Below are positions 11,950 through 24,557 of a DNA stretch of 64,000 nt, one piece after another. Position 1 is the first letter of the stretch, and each line of letters starts with the position of its first letter. A program made the position numbers and the translations under genes. Source of the DNA: Eopsaltria australis (Eukaryota > Chordata > Aves > Passeriformes > Petroicidae); the NCBI GenBank assembly GCA_034509425.1, contig JAVTVJ010000068.1:6820001-6884000 (forward strand). Reading direction: 5' to 3'. The notes beneath the pieces were generated by a model that saw nothing but the letters and a program-made list of their open reading frames with translations, had not been told where the DNA came from and did not search any database.

Positions 11950-12583
11950 AGTACGATGGAACTTGAAATCAAAGTGACAGAAGGATCCTCTCCAGGAGTT
12001 TTCAATAAAATCCTGTTCCTCTAAAAGAAATAGCAAGAAAGAGACAGAGGGAGGAGTCCCAGACTCAGCTCTTGCCTTGGCTGTCCCAGCTGTTTAGGCA
12101 CTCTCATACTCTAGTCATTATAAAAAACACACTCATTTGCACAATTCTATAATCTTAAAACAGGCCATTGGGGATTATCAAATTCGCATCCATTTAATTT
12201 CAAAATTCTCTTATTGTTTTCCCTCAGCAACACCAAGCTCTCACATGGATAGGAAAAAAAGGCTTTAGCAGAAGACTTTGCATGGAGGTGGATCTACATT
12301 TCGAATCCATTATTATGTTTCATGGTGCCATGTTCCACTGTGACAGATCCTGAGAATTCCCTTCTGCCAATCGCCCTCAAGGCAGCCATCCCCAGTTTCT
12401 CCATTGAATTCATGCTGCTGAGCATGTCATAAACAACGAGAGGCTTTTTGTGCTTTAAAGGAGAGCTCCACAGCTAACTGGGAAGAGTGATTTAATTTTG
12501 TGAAAATACGATGATATTTTGACATTAGAACATACGCTATGTGATCTTTCCTAGTTTAAGGAAAACCAAACCAAAACTAAACA

Positions 12584-12614
<31 letters not shown>

Positions 12615-15600
12615 CAAAACAAAACAAAACAAAACAAAACAAAACGGAGAGAGGGAGTCAGGAGGATGGGCCCTCAATAGCCAGTGGTGCAGACTTTTGG
12701 AAATTCACCTTTGCCAGGAGGGACACTGCAGAAATATTGACCCATTGGGGAAACAATGGCACTCTGAGCTGCACTGGGTGATGATTTTCAGGCTCCATCA
12801 GGGTGATGCCATGAACCTGGTGGAAACTGTCACATATATCTGCAGACTCTATCAGTGGTCAGGGAAGGCATTTAAGATTATAGTTTTCTTTGGAGTATTT
12901 TATCTGCAAAGATACTCTTTAAGAAACAAAAGACCCCAAACACATTTGTACCTGATCTCAGGAAGGAGGCCTGAGGACTGGGCTTTGCCATGTCTCACTG
13001 CAGAGCACAGGTAGGAGCCAAGCATTGGCAAGTCCTTCTTCTGTACCTGGGCAAATTTAGCAGGAAAGGAATGCAATGAGATCCTGCTGCCCTTTATCCC
13101 TTGCTTGCCAGACATGAGGTTGAAAGGAACTGCCTTATAGGTGACCCAAGCCAGATTCTTCTGCAGGCTCATGATGCATTCATTCCTCTAATTGCATTTC
13201 CCACGGTTAGTAACCAGGGTCCCACCATGGGAGGGATGGGACAGCACAGGGGAGCCTGACAGCACACAGGCTTGTTCCTCAGATCTGGGAGGCAAAGTGT
13301 GACATGAATCTGTAGCTCATGGTGTTTGGCTCTTCAGTGATAAGAGTGGACCACAGAGCAGTTACTGTATTTCCAAGGGAGGGAAATCCAGCCTGACTTG
13401 GTTTTGTCATAAGTGATTAGTGTGCTTATGTACTTCTCCTAATCAAATTAGCATGTTGGCTCAAAATCAGCCTAGCAGAAAACCTCTCATTTTCTTACCC
13501 ATTCTGCTTCATTTATCACCTTCATTTATTACCAAAGTTTTGAGATTTTCTTTTCTCTCTAACTGGGCCCAGTTCTGCTTAGTTTATAAAATTTGAAACA
13601 TTCATCGCCCAAGGTTGCAAGAGCAATGAATATTTATAATCCCATCTTCCCAGCACACTCAGAGGTGTCTCACAGTGTGACTTCACATTAGAAATGTCCC
13701 ACCTGTGGGGATCACTCAGAAAAACACAGATTACAAGTCTGTACAACACAGAACAAGGTCAATACCCAAATTATGGGAATTATCACCTTAAAAAAGGTTG
13801 CATATCTGATGATGCACTGCACCAACACTGATTTATAGGTGCTGTACTAGTGACTCTCCCCTGTGAAGACAGAATTTCAGCTATTAAGTTACGACTTTGT
13901 TCCCTGGTTCTTTTTCTGAGGTTTCTCATTGATCAGTTGCAAATTGTATAATGCACTCCTCTCACCATTTACAAAGGTAGCCCCTATCTCCAACAGCAAG
14001 AAATGAAAAAAGGGTTTCTCACCTGGCTTCAGAACCCAGGGAAATATTGTAATTTAAAGAACATAGTGACTAGTGACAAAACACAGGCGGGATTCCAACG
14101 ATGAGAACTGCTTAGAAAATATTGCAAACAAAACATCCTGACCCTGAAGGCACCTTCTGTTAATGCACTGCAAACATGGGTCTTTTTCTAGGCTGAGGCC
14201 ACCCTTTAAAAAACCCATCCCCCACCCCATTCGTTTCCAAAAATGCAATTAAAGCTTAACGTTAATTCAGATTATTTTCCTATTCAAGACAGAGCTATGA
14301 GGATTACAGTCAGTTTTAACACTTGTCAGGAAAATATGGTTCCTTCCACTTTGCAGACAGGCAATTAACGTTCAGCAGCAGCGCTGAAATTAGAAACTAT
14401 CTAGAGGCCATTTTAGGCCAAGAAAGTTTTGCCATTGATTTTAATGCATCAAGATATAACGTATTCTCCAGTATCCTGCCCTTTCCTATTTTTCCCAAAC
14501 TTTGGGTGAACCATTAAATTGAAGCCTGCCCTGTAAATCCCATAAGCTATTAATGTAGTTCCCTTAGCTGGAAGATAGATTAATGACCTGAGACTTCTGT
14601 AGAATATTTGCTACTTCAGTGCAAATTAATATCATATTTTATCCTCATTTTATACCCACATCCAGCACTTCCTTCTGCAAAGGATACCAGAAGGAGCTGA
14701 TTATTTAAATGCCAAGATTCTAAATCTTATCTTCAAATTTTTAATCAAACTGTTTAATATGAGTCTTAAATTGCTGCATTTCCATTTTTCATACTTCTCT
14801 CACCTCATTTTTCATGCTAAGAACAAAGAAAAAAATTAAACACTCAGATGTGTTTAGGAGGGTTTTTTTAATACTAATGAAGTTTTTTAAATGCTCAGTG
14901 TTTTCTAGGACTCTGTTCTCCTCCATACCTTGGGTTGGGACTAAATAAAAATGTCTTTCACTTCACTCAGGTCTAAGTTCTCAGTTTTAAAACAGGTAGC
15001 TTTCAATTTTCTAGGGGTTGTGTGCTATCCTGCCAATAATGATTTTTCCCACAGTCTCCTATCTTTTTTAATATTTTTTATTAAATTACCGATTCTTCTT
15101 CCACTGCCTAAAAGAACATTGTTTACTAAACACACTTCTCTGACACTGAATGCACTTTCTGGAGAAAGCAAAGTCATTAAAACATGAAAATAACTTGACA
15201 CATGTTTAGTTCTAGAAAACTCTGGTTGGGCTTCCTTTCTATAGGTATTAAAATTTATGGCAAGGTCTCCAGTTCCTCAGGTAAGCACAGCAGGCTATTA
15301 GAGGAAATAAAAGATGTGCCAGTGGGAGAAAAGACGAAGTTGTTTTCTCTTACTATTCCTTCTTGCCAGCACTTTAAAAAAGTTTGGTCTTTATTTGTAA
15401 ACAGTAAAACTAGGTTGAAACGTCAAACTTATAGCGATTTTTTTTCTTTCTTTCTGTACTTCAAATCCTCAATAATAATAGAAAGAAAAAATGTTATGGA
15501 AATCACAGAAAACAAACAGCAGTTTGGAACGGAACTATACATTTTATTTTATGTCTAAACTTGCTATTTAAAAAAAATCTATGAAGAAAATATGTTCACT

Positions 15601-15865
15601 TTACCAAGTTATTATTGTTGAATCCTTGTGCTGTTTTGGCACCAGCATTAGGTAACAAACCACAGGCACATCACAAATTTAACACAGACTTGCAAACACA
15701 TTCATTTACACTTTATCAAGCTGCCTTGTAAACTTCATTAGTAGGTATTGAGGGTGCTGTGGTCAAAACACTTTTGGGGAGCACATTTCAGACCCTCACC
15801 TCTCTCTTGATCAGAAATATCCTCTATTTCCAGTCTTAACATATCTAGAATTCACTCTGACATTT
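11950..15865. other. Unassigned unique DNA with one AAAAC array
   Basis: Apart from the (AAAAC)n array near 12.6 kb, no gene or interspersed repeat is recognised. There is a 13-bp tandem duplication (TTCATTTATCACC/TTCATTTATTACC) at 13508-13533. A 157-codon forward frame at 12541-13014 owes its first third to the AAAAC array and is not a credible gene. A reverse-strand open block at 12294-12452 is discussed under findings. Confidence 0.5.
12589..12645. repeat. (AAAAC)n microsatellite
   Basis: About eleven near-perfect AAAAC units, preceded by a degenerate A/C-rich lead-in from about 12560. It could be the expanded A-rich tail of an old insertion, but no element body is recognised upstream. 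Confidence 0.95.
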
Positions 15866-16086
15866 GTAGGAGATCTACAAGGAACATCTCATTCAACTGG
15901 CTGACTGCTTCAGCGCTGACCTAAAGGTAAAATATGTTGTTAAAGGTATTCTCTAAATGCCTTTTAAATGCTGACAGGTTGGGGACATCTACCACCTCTC
16001 CATGAAGCCTGTTCCAGTGTTTCACCACCCTCTTGGCAAAGAAGTGCTTCCTCATGTCCAGTCTGAACCTCCCCTGGTGCAGGTCA
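15866..16086 (-). mobile_element. CR1 LINE 3' fragment, reverse orientation
   Basis: A 5'-truncated copy of the avian non-LTR retrotransposon CR1. On the reverse strand it encodes the end of ORF2: RFRLDMRKHFFAKRVVKHWN, followed by GEVVDVPNLSAFKRHLE, matching the well-known C-terminal region downstream of the reverse transcriptase. The forward strand shows the familiar CTGTTCCAGTGTTTCACCACC. A short 3' untranslated remnant reaches about 15866, where the match fades without a clear tail repeat. It abuts a (CCCTCT)n array 50 bp away. Confidence 0.9.
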
Positions 16087-16135
16087 GCAGTCCCTCCTCA
16101 CTGTAGGAGTTGTATCTGTCAGGTTTGTGGTCCTC

Positions 16136-16212
16136 CTCTCCCTCTCCCTCTCCCTCTCCCTCTCCCTCTCCCTCTCCCTCTCCCTCTCCCTCTCCCTCTC
16201 CCTCTCCCTCTC
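16136..16212. repeat. (CCCTCT)n microsatellite
   Basis: About twelve perfect hexamer units, strand-asymmetric (pyrimidines on the forward strand, GAGAGG on the reverse). It stays open in all frames, producing Ser-Pro, Leu-Pro, Ser-Leu and Arg-Glu dipeptide frames up to 169 codons that are artefacts of the repeat. Confidence 0.97.
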
Positions 16213-16680
16213 CTCTCCTCCTGCCCCATTTCCTAGTGGTGTTAATTCACTGCACTTCAAAGCAGCTGATGCCCTCCACAGTTCTCCAGCATCTGAACTC
16301 TTCCTTGTCCCTGCATGCATGCCTCTGTGAACTGACCTTCCTGTGGATTGACTTCTCTGTGGCTCAGCCAGCCATGTCTTCCTGTTCAACAAGGGTCTCT
16401 GACTCTTCCTGTCTTCTCCTCTCTCTTTCATCATTTCCTCAGTGGCCATCTGAATGTCACCATTTGTGTGACCATGCTGTGAGCCCTCCCTTACAGCTTG
16501 TGATGGTACACTTGGCAAAGGCTGAGCCATGCCCTGAGGTTCAGCTCAGTGAACTCCCCATGAGAAATTACTGGACATGGCAGAAAACAGAGCAAGAAGT
16601 TAACAATTGTTACAGATAACACCATGAAGGATGACCAAATTTCACAGTTAAGAGGGAGTGATGTGAAGATGGCCAAAGTG
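16213..16680. other. Unassigned 470-bp stretch between two CR1 copies
   Basis: The sequence is somewhat richer in C and T near the array and then mixed. No gene or repeat is recognised. It could include an older insertion that separated the two CR1 fragments, but nothing in it identifies one. Confidence 0.4.
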
Positions 16681-16900
16681 GGAGATTCAGATTGGCTATT
16701 AAGAAAACTTTCTTCACTGATGGAGTTATTAAGCATTGGAACAAGTGGCCCAGGGAAGGTATTACCCTGGAGGTATTGAAAATATTTAAAAGTGTGGATG
16801 TGACACTTAGGGACATGGTTTAGTAGTGGACTTGGCAGTGTTAGGGTAATGGTTGGATTCAATGATCATTTCCAACCTAAATGATTCTATGATTCCATGG
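16681..16900 (+). mobile_element. CR1 LINE 3' fragment, forward orientation
   Basis: A 5'-truncated CR1 3' end. It contains the degraded ORF2 end (GCATTGGAACAAGTGGCCCA, then GTGGATGTGACACTTAGGGA), the GGACATGGTTTAGTAGTGGA segment typical of one CR1 subgroup, and the terminal TCCAACCTAAATGATTCTAT tail. It is a different subgroup from, and oriented opposite to, the CR1 at 15866-16086, so the two are independent insertions. Frame breaks show that it is old. Confidence 0.92.
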
Positions 16901-17392
16901 AATCTCACATATCATGGAGGGAGAACAAAAGACATTTTGAAGAGTAAACCCTTGCCAGGTCCCCAGGGACTGCTAAATGATTGGCTAGGTAACCCTATCA
17001 GAAACATCAAGATCAGATACAGAGGTAGCAAAAGAGACTTGTGAGGAAAAAGTAACCAGGGTACAATATTACTTGAGAGTAGACATAGAGAGAAAAAGGG
17101 AGGTGATCAAAATAAATGAGAGAACAGGCATGGGAAATGGAGGGGAGGGGAACAAAAGGGGACAGCTGAGTTGCTGTTTCTTGAGCTCTGCACCTGATCA
17201 CTACAATCCATCCTATTTTCTCATTCAATTCAACTCCTATTTTCTGTATAAGGTGTCTACCATAAGAATTCTTCCATGGACCCTTGGTTTGAGAAATAGC
17301 TTTGAAGTTAGGAAAGAAAGATAAAAGGCTACAGAAGCAAGAGAGGTAGCAATGTAGGGAACATGAAAAAATTCAGAATGACAAACTCCCCC
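16901..17392. other. Unassigned unique DNA between CR1 and the second LTR
   Basis: Nothing identifiable. It has a purine-rich patch around 17080-17160 and ends in a short C run (17388-17392) that is the upstream flank of the LTR. Confidence 0.45.
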
Positions 17393-17968
17393 TGTCCTGG
17401 TTTCAGCTGGGACAGAGTTAAGTTTCTTCCTAGTAGCTGGTACAGTGCTGTGTTTTAAATTCAGTATGCCAATAATATTGATACCACACTGATTTTTTAG
17501 TTGTTGCTAAGTAGTGTTTAACCTTAAGTCAGGGACTTTTATGTCTCATGCTCTGACAGTGAGGAGCTGCACAAAAGCTGGAAGGGAGCATAGGTAGGAC
17601 AGCTGACCCAAACTGATCAAAGGGATATTCCACACCACAGAACACCATGCCCCCAACATGAACTGGGGGAGTTACCCAGAAAGGGGCTGATTGCAGCACA
17701 GGGATGGGCTGGGTACCAGCCAGCAGGTGGTGAGTAACTATGTATTATTTGTCTTTTTAGGTTTTATATCTCTCTCTCTCTCTCCTTATTCTTTATATTT
17801 TATATTATTTATATTTTAGCTCATTTCAATTATTAAATTGTCCTTATCTCAACACATAAGTTTTACTTTTTCCCCCCTGATTCTCCTTCCCATCCCACTT
17901 GAGGCAGGGTGGGGAGTGAGTGAGCGGCTGCATGGGCCTTAGTTGCCAGCTGGGGTTAAACCACAACA
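17393..17968 (+). mobile_element. Second solo LTR of an avian endogenous retrovirus
   Basis: A 576-bp LTR starting TGTCCTGGTTTCAGCTGGGA and ending GGGGTTAAACCACAACA, so it has TG...CA termini. From memory these ends and the inner blocks AGTTGTTGCTAAGTAGTG and GACAGCTGACCCAAACT mark another abundant songbird LTR family, distinct from the one at 4560-5392. A short (TC)n run (about 17768-17784) and an AT-rich segment precede an ATTAAA-type polyadenylation signal near 17833. The usual TATA region is degraded. Flanking 5-mers are CCCCC (17388-17392) and CCCAC (17969-17973), a possible aged 5-bp target duplication. No internal proviral sequence is present. ERVL membership is inferred. Confidence 0.88.
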
Positions 17969-20900
17969 CCCACATAAAATCCTAAGCAGACACTGCTGTC
18001 TATTGTTATTGGTTCATTGGTGCCTGAGTTGCTAAGCCTTTTGGCAGGAAAAACCAGAATGCACTTGACTCCACTCTGCTGTAGCCAGCATGCTGCCAGT
18101 GCCCAACATAATTATTTTAATGCCAGCTTGAGTACCACTGCACTGCAGCACTGCCATAGTTTGTCTCAGCAGGGAAGAGAGAGAGCTAAACAACTACACC
18201 TCCACTCAAAGCTTCCCCTTCTTTTGTCCTAGAGGTAACACTACAAGCAGCACTAACAAAAAGAAATAAAAAGAAATAAATTGGCAGTAGTATTGCCTCT
18301 GAGATCTCAGTAACTCTAACTGTAATAATACAAATAAATTAGATAATTAGAAGACTCAACAGAAGCTTTCATAAAATACACTGAGACCTGAGCTATCCTA
18401 TCTACAATACTGACAAAGGGAAGAAAAAGGAAACTCACTAAACCAAAATCCAGAAGAAAAAAAGTACTATCTCTAAGTTTCAACCTTGATGTAATAATTG
18501 AAACATCGTGTTCCCTAACATTACACGTGACATGCCGTGGCATGACTTCTCTGATGTGCCAAACTTATGGACAACTGCTTGGTTTAGATGTTATTAGTCT
18601 GCTGACACCCTGTCTTAATTCTGCCATTTCCAAGAAGAAATAAAGTCGCAGCTCTAAAACATGGTGTGGATTCCCACGCATTGCACTTGTCTTTCAGTGG
18701 AGCCCTCCCAACAGATCAGTTTACTAATGCCAACCCCATTTGGCTGGTATCATTCTCTTGAAATCAAAACTGTTTGAGAAGATAAATTATTGTTACTACA
18801 TGCATAGCACCTGTCATATTTTACCCACTGAAATGTGTATAAAATACGTTTCCAGTGACTGTCAGAGAAGGAAGGATTGGTGTTGGCTGCCACTAGTGAC
18901 AAGTCCCTTCCTCCAGCCTTTTGCCTGAGTTGTGCAAGGCCCTCATGAAGGTTTATCCACATCCTTTATCAGACTTGAGGAAAACCTCGACCTGGGCTCT
19001 CAGGTACTTGCTACAAATTCTTTCAACTTTAACCTGTGAAATAGATGCTGCCTTTCGACTGTTTGCAATTAGCTCAGTGTGAGAGGATGACAAGGAGGAG
19101 ACTCTGGGCTCTTGTTCAGCAGTGATACCGCTGCTCTCAGTTTGTCAACCAGCCAGGGACAAACAGTTTGTTGTGCAAGTGTTATCATTTTACTGAGCAG
19201 ATCCCCAGTGCCACACTACAGCTGGCAAACAGCAGAAACAGAAGTAGCTCCATTAAAGGCATGTGCTGCACTCCAGCCTTCCATGGGACACACTTCCCAC
19301 ATCTGTCATCTTTGCTCTGGCTTCCCCACATCACTTCCCCACATTCACTCTGGCTTTTCCACATCCCCACATTTGCCACCATAACCTTAAGAATACTGAG
19401 TTTGAAGGTTTTCAGCCCACTGAAGAAAAAACACGTTTAGCATTCACAGAGTGAGAAAGCTGTCTTTTCCAAAATGTTACATTTAAGATTGATTCAGAAT
19501 CATAATGGAATGAGACCTCAGCTGAGAAAACGGAGAAGATGAAGTTAATTAAAGTGCTGTCCAGCTGGAACTTGAAAATTCTTCAATCAAGGAAATATAT
19601 CATACTCTGCCTCTTCCCATGTACATTGAAAAATAGCAACTGCTGTGGATTTAATTAAAACTTAGACTTAGTTTTTAGTTAATACTCTTTACTTGATTCA
19701 TTATTATTCAGTCAAGATGCAAAGTTATGACCCTCATCATGAAAAAGAATGTTTTCCTACATTATGATAACCTATGTGATTTTTTGTTAGTTTTTAATTT
19801 CTTATAATATCTGGGGAAAGCTGGAGAAAGCTGGAGAACAGAAAGGTTACTAGCTCAGCTGGCTTAACTTGGCCTTTCCATTTTGCTTGCTCTGTTTTGC
19901 TTAATAAATTTTCGTTGTTTCTCAACCACAGATTTGAATTTAAAATGTCATATTAAGAGACAGATACCCAAAGATTGCACAAAACTCCTTCTCCATCAAA
20001 GTCCATAATCCATGTTCCTTCACTAGTGAGGAACTGTGCTGCAGCTAAACAAGCCCACCTTGAAGCAGCAAGGTACCTAATTTTAATCTCTCTGTGGTTT
20101 CCTCATTACCTACAGAATCCAAATCCCAGCTCACCAAATACACCTGTATATAACTTTAAAAAGATTCATACACGTTTCTTCTCCCAGCTACAAGCACAAC
20201 AACAACTCAGAGGTCTTTTGGCATCAAGAGCAGTAACATTTATACCAGTATCCCTCAGCTGCAGTGCCACATTATGAATAAAGGATGAATTCAAAATCAC
20301 TGCAGGGGTGGATATCTCAACCTGCAGTTGCTCTGTCACCAGGGCAGACTGCCCTAAGCTGGTCCCATGCTCCAGTGGCATAGATCCCAGTCCGGTGGGC
20401 TTTGCACCTTTGCATACAGTCTCACACTAACAAGGTTCTGCTGATTTCAGAGGCTGTTTGGAGAGCTTGGTTTAAGATGGGATGGTACATTAAGATGCTC
20501 CAGATATTAGCTGATCTTGTCCTGGTATCTGCACTGCCCTTTCAAGCATGGTCATGCTGAGGAGCCGAAAACACCCCGCATCAATCAGCTTTCAGCATCT
20601 GAACATGCTCCCTCCCTCTGTGCTGGTAGATTGGACTCACTTTGTGAACTGAAAATAAATCCTTCTGGCCTAATTGGTAAATCAAATCTACAAACTAAAG
20701 CCACTGCTTGACTGTCTGCCTCAGTGGCTGTGGAAAATGGTAAAACAAATACATTACAGATTTGCAGCCTGCCTTCAGTGACCAGCATTCAGCAGCAGAG
20801 GAATCTTCTTACCCTTCTAACACAGCTGTCCACCCAAACTCATACAAAGATGCTGTTTCCTACTGTAGTCTCTGTTAGGGCAGTGCAGAGGAAGAGCAGA

Positions 20901-23528
20901 GTCACTGAGCCTCGTGAACCAATATAAAAAACAAGCATGGTCTTTAAAAATATGTATACTAAGAAGACTGAAGTTAAGGCAAAAATGTCCACTTTAACCT
21001 GGAGACACAAATAACATAACAGAATAGGTTTAAGGCTCGTAAGAATGGGATAGATAAAAGAAAACTTGTATCCAGGACTTATCTGACTTCCCACTGGATG
21101 CTTGTGTAAGGGCCATCCTTTCAACGTGTAATCTGTAACCCCAGCAACCCAGATCTTTTTAAAGGGAACAGGATTGGAAAATAAGGTCTCCACTCCCCAC
21201 AGCCTGAGATAACCATCAGAAAATAGCATAGGTTTAGGCAGGGAGAGACATCTGGCAGGAAGGAGTCGAGGGGAGGCTGAGGAGGCTGCAGAAGGGTTAG
21301 GCCCAGGCAGGTGAGAAAAGGAAATTGCTCTCTGATGCCTACACATCTGCAACATGCACCACTGCTCAGTTACAGGGTCTGTTTCATTTTAAATCTTTGT
21401 TGCATGATTAACCTAAGCGTTTAATAAATTAAAATGTAGTGATAAAAAATACAAATAAGAATAAAAGAATCCTAAAAGAGGTTTCCCTCCATAAGCATTA
21501 GGATAGAAATGAGGAAAGAAAACAGACAGCTGCTGCTTTCTGTGACTTTCTGTCCCACTCCCCACCTTAGCAGTTACAATTTTATGCCACATCAAAGATT
21601 CATAGAATATGGATTTAGATGCAAGAAAATGCTACCTAGATTTTAGAGAGAGACTATATTCTTCATATTAACAGGTTTTAGTGTATGTGGTTTTTCATTG
21701 TTTCATGTCCTTTGCAAAAGGAAAAGAAAAAACCCCACAATATTTCCTTGAATAAAAATCTTTCTTTTGATGTTTGCTGTCCTGTAGACGAACTCACATA
21801 ATGAAAAAAAAAATGCAACACAAATTAATTCCCTAGTTTAACTTAAAACATGGTGGATAAATCCACAGAAAGCCCTGTGCAATATTGATATGCTTTTATT
21901 CAAGTGTTAGAAATGTGTTTTCATGTGTCTAGGATAACCAGAAAAGTAGATAAAAGACTCAGTACACCTATTAATATTTTTGTAAAAAGAGAAAAAAAAA
22001 AAAAAGAAAAAGGAAAAAAAACCCAAATCCATTAAGTGTGGGAACTGAAATGAACAAATTAGTATTCCTGAAATTAATTTTTCATGTTCACAGTAGTGCA
22101 GACAAACTAAATTTACGGCAGTGTGATAGAGATATTTACACACCTCCTTCTAGAACAGGGAGTAGTGCTGACAAGTACACGACATAAGAGAAAAGAAAAT
22201 ATTGAAACACTCATCCAGCAAGACCCCAGGAAATCCCACCCAGAAAAATGCTTCTCTCTCTAAATTGACAACTGCAGCCTTTGAATTTTCAGTACACTTA
22301 TCTCATGTCAGCTGTTTAAATCAACAAAAATAAACTCACTGGCTGTTTTAGAGACCCCAGAGGCACACTCTGATCTGGGATGGTGAAGCCTCACCACCAG
22401 GCTGCAGGAAGCAGAGGTCAGGCAGCAGTGCAGCCTCTGTATCCAGGGCATGCACAGAGCAGAGTCAGTGCATCCACAACAATTCACAGTGGTGTGGATT
22501 TGAATTAAGAACCAGCATGTAAACAGTAGCCTGAACAATTTGTTCCACAATGCACTCAGCTCACACTCGGATGAGTCTGAATATACACCACAAACATTTG
22601 CCAAGTGTCTAGACAAGCATTTCTGGTGGCATTAGCTGAGTAAATTTGCAGTGAGTTCAGCCTAGAGAAGGCCAAAAAAGGTAACAGATTAATCACATGG
22701 AGTCAATTCCCATCTTTAGGGTAACACAGTGGGTCAGGCACAGCCACACAAGAAAATGCTTCAAAAAAAGAACAAGACACAAAAAGATGATGTCTATACA
22801 TAATACCATGCAAGCCAATACATTCAGATAATGGCAAGCTCAAGTCCTACTTGCTCCGTTTCCCATTCCTCACTGAATTAAGTAGGTAGAAGGGATGGGA
22901 ATACCATGTGGAAGTAAGTAAATTAAAAGGATAAAATGGGGAAAGTAAGAAGGTGAAGAGAGACAACCAAGAGAAGGTGGAACAACTTTTGCCAATTCAC
23001 TGACCTTGGTATATTCTGTTGTATTTTTAAAAGATAATTTTTCCCTTTAGAAATACTCATCATTGGCCACATGCCTGGATGAGTCAAAAAGAAGACACAT
23101 GGCCACTCAACAGACAGGGAGATTAAACATATTGTCATTGTTCTCTGAAATTTATTTCAGATAATGAGTGTTCCAGAACAGAATTCTTTTCCTTTGGTCC
23201 AAATATTACAGAAAATATTTAGCTTAAACCAGTCTGCTAATGTATTCTCATAACTGTGTATTTTTGACTGTAACTTTAGCAGCCAAAAATCCATGAAATA
23301 AACAATACAGGGAAAACTAGGTCATCAGTCATACTATGGAACGAAAAACGCAATCAGAGCTACTTTTAATAAATGCTCACACAGCGTTTCTGCACTTCTG
23401 TATTTCTTACACAGAAGATTTGACGTTGCTAAGTATTCGATGTTGAATTTTTATTTCCAAAAGAAGTCATAAATTAAGCAGCCTATTGTGCTTAGAGTAA
23501 GGTTATGATCACTGTACTATATGTCAAG
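17969..23528. other. Unassigned unique DNA
   Basis: No gene, RNA or interspersed repeat is recognised in about 5.5 kb. Small features are a CATGCC/GGCATG inverted repeat (18531-18544), a CTCTGG...CACATC duplication with period 33 (19315-19380), a 10-bp GAAAGCTGGA duplication (19816-19835) and an A-rich tract (21982-22021). The longest frame (reverse, 20840-21355, 171 codons) has no recognisable domain and is most likely chance. Confidence 0.5.
21982..22021. repeat. A-rich low-complexity tract
   Basis: Runs of A interrupted by single or paired G residues. There is no recognisable retroposon body on either side. Confidence 0.8.
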
Positions 23529-23834
23529 TCATTCTTTCAGACTCTGTGCTAAAAATACAGCTTTGTGAATATCTCTGCTACTGCTAACAACCCTGTGAAG
23601 TTCTTTGAAGTGCAGTGTGGCTGTCAAATACGTCAGTTGCTGAGGGAGCCTCTCATGGTGCTGAAGAATGAAATATTTGATTTGTGAGTCAGGAAAAGCG
23701 GAATAGAGACGTGCTGACACAGAATTGAGCAGGTTCAATAGCCTGATCACCAGTTCTTTAGCTGGGTACGCAAATGTCAGATGCCAGAAGTAGATCAAAG
23801 TGCCCCAGGTTGCCGTGAGCTCTGTGTGGCACAT
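23529..23834 (-). other. Candidate coding block on the reverse strand
   Basis: A 101-codon reverse-strand frame with balanced composition. Segments include KELVIRLLNLLNSVSARLYS and FPDSQIKYFILQHHERLPQQ, which look like amphipathic helices. CpG dinucleotides are denser inside the block than in the flanks, as often seen in constrained exons. An acceptor-like AATGTGCCACACAG sits just before the AGCTCACGG at its start. The frame ends in TGA. The family is not recognised, no matching upstream exon was established, and a frame of this length can arise by chance. Confidence 0.25.
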
Positions 23835-24515
23835 TGGGAGCCATTAGAGAGTCTTTCCCTGCACTGCACTGCAGCCACACAAAGTGTGTGCAGAACAGAG
23901 GCCAAAATGCAGGAGGAGGCATTAAGGGAGAAGCACAGTGAGACGAGTGTTTGGGAAGACACTCTGAGCAAACCGCATCAGTCAGAGGGGCTTGCGGCTT
24001 GAGGCATCCTGCAGGACCTTAGGCTGAATGCAGCATCTCTGGCACACGTTGTAGTTCTGCTGTTTGGGGAGGACGTCTCACAGCCTCTCCACAGAGATAT
24101 GGTCTTTGTAGGGTGAAAGAACATGGCCTCAAATGCTTGTTCAGGGCCAGTTCCTTCTGTTATGCATTATATGTAACATCTGAACCCTCTGATTATGACC
24201 CTGTTATGTTAACCACTGCTCAAAATACTGGGAAACCCCCACTCCAAACCCAAAAATACTATTGTCAGTCACATAGCTTTGATTGTGCTAAGAGTTTGCT
24301 CAATATATTAGAAGAAAAAAAAAAGAATATGAAGAACATTTAGTCTTTTTCATTTTTAAATTATAACTATGCCTTCTAACCAGGGACTGCAAAATAAAGT
24401 TATGTCATAGGACTTTGAGTTTGCTTCTTCTTTGGCAACATAATGCAATACATTTTTAGTTTCTTCATCTCTAAAGTCATTAAAGAAGCTGCTGTCAGTC
24501 TGCTGACAAAAACCA

Positions 24516-24557
<42 letters not shown>

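Noticed and set aside
12541..13014. 157-codon frame beginning with Lys/Gln/Asn/Thr repeats
   Set aside because: Its N-terminal third is the (AAAAC)n array and the remainder shows no domain; the frame is not credible as a gene.
16033..16619. Overlapping long frames on both strands rich in Ser-Pro, Leu-Pro, Ser-Leu and Arg-Glu
   Set aside because: They are created by the (CCCTCT)n array, which has no stop in any frame, plus flanking CR1 sequence.
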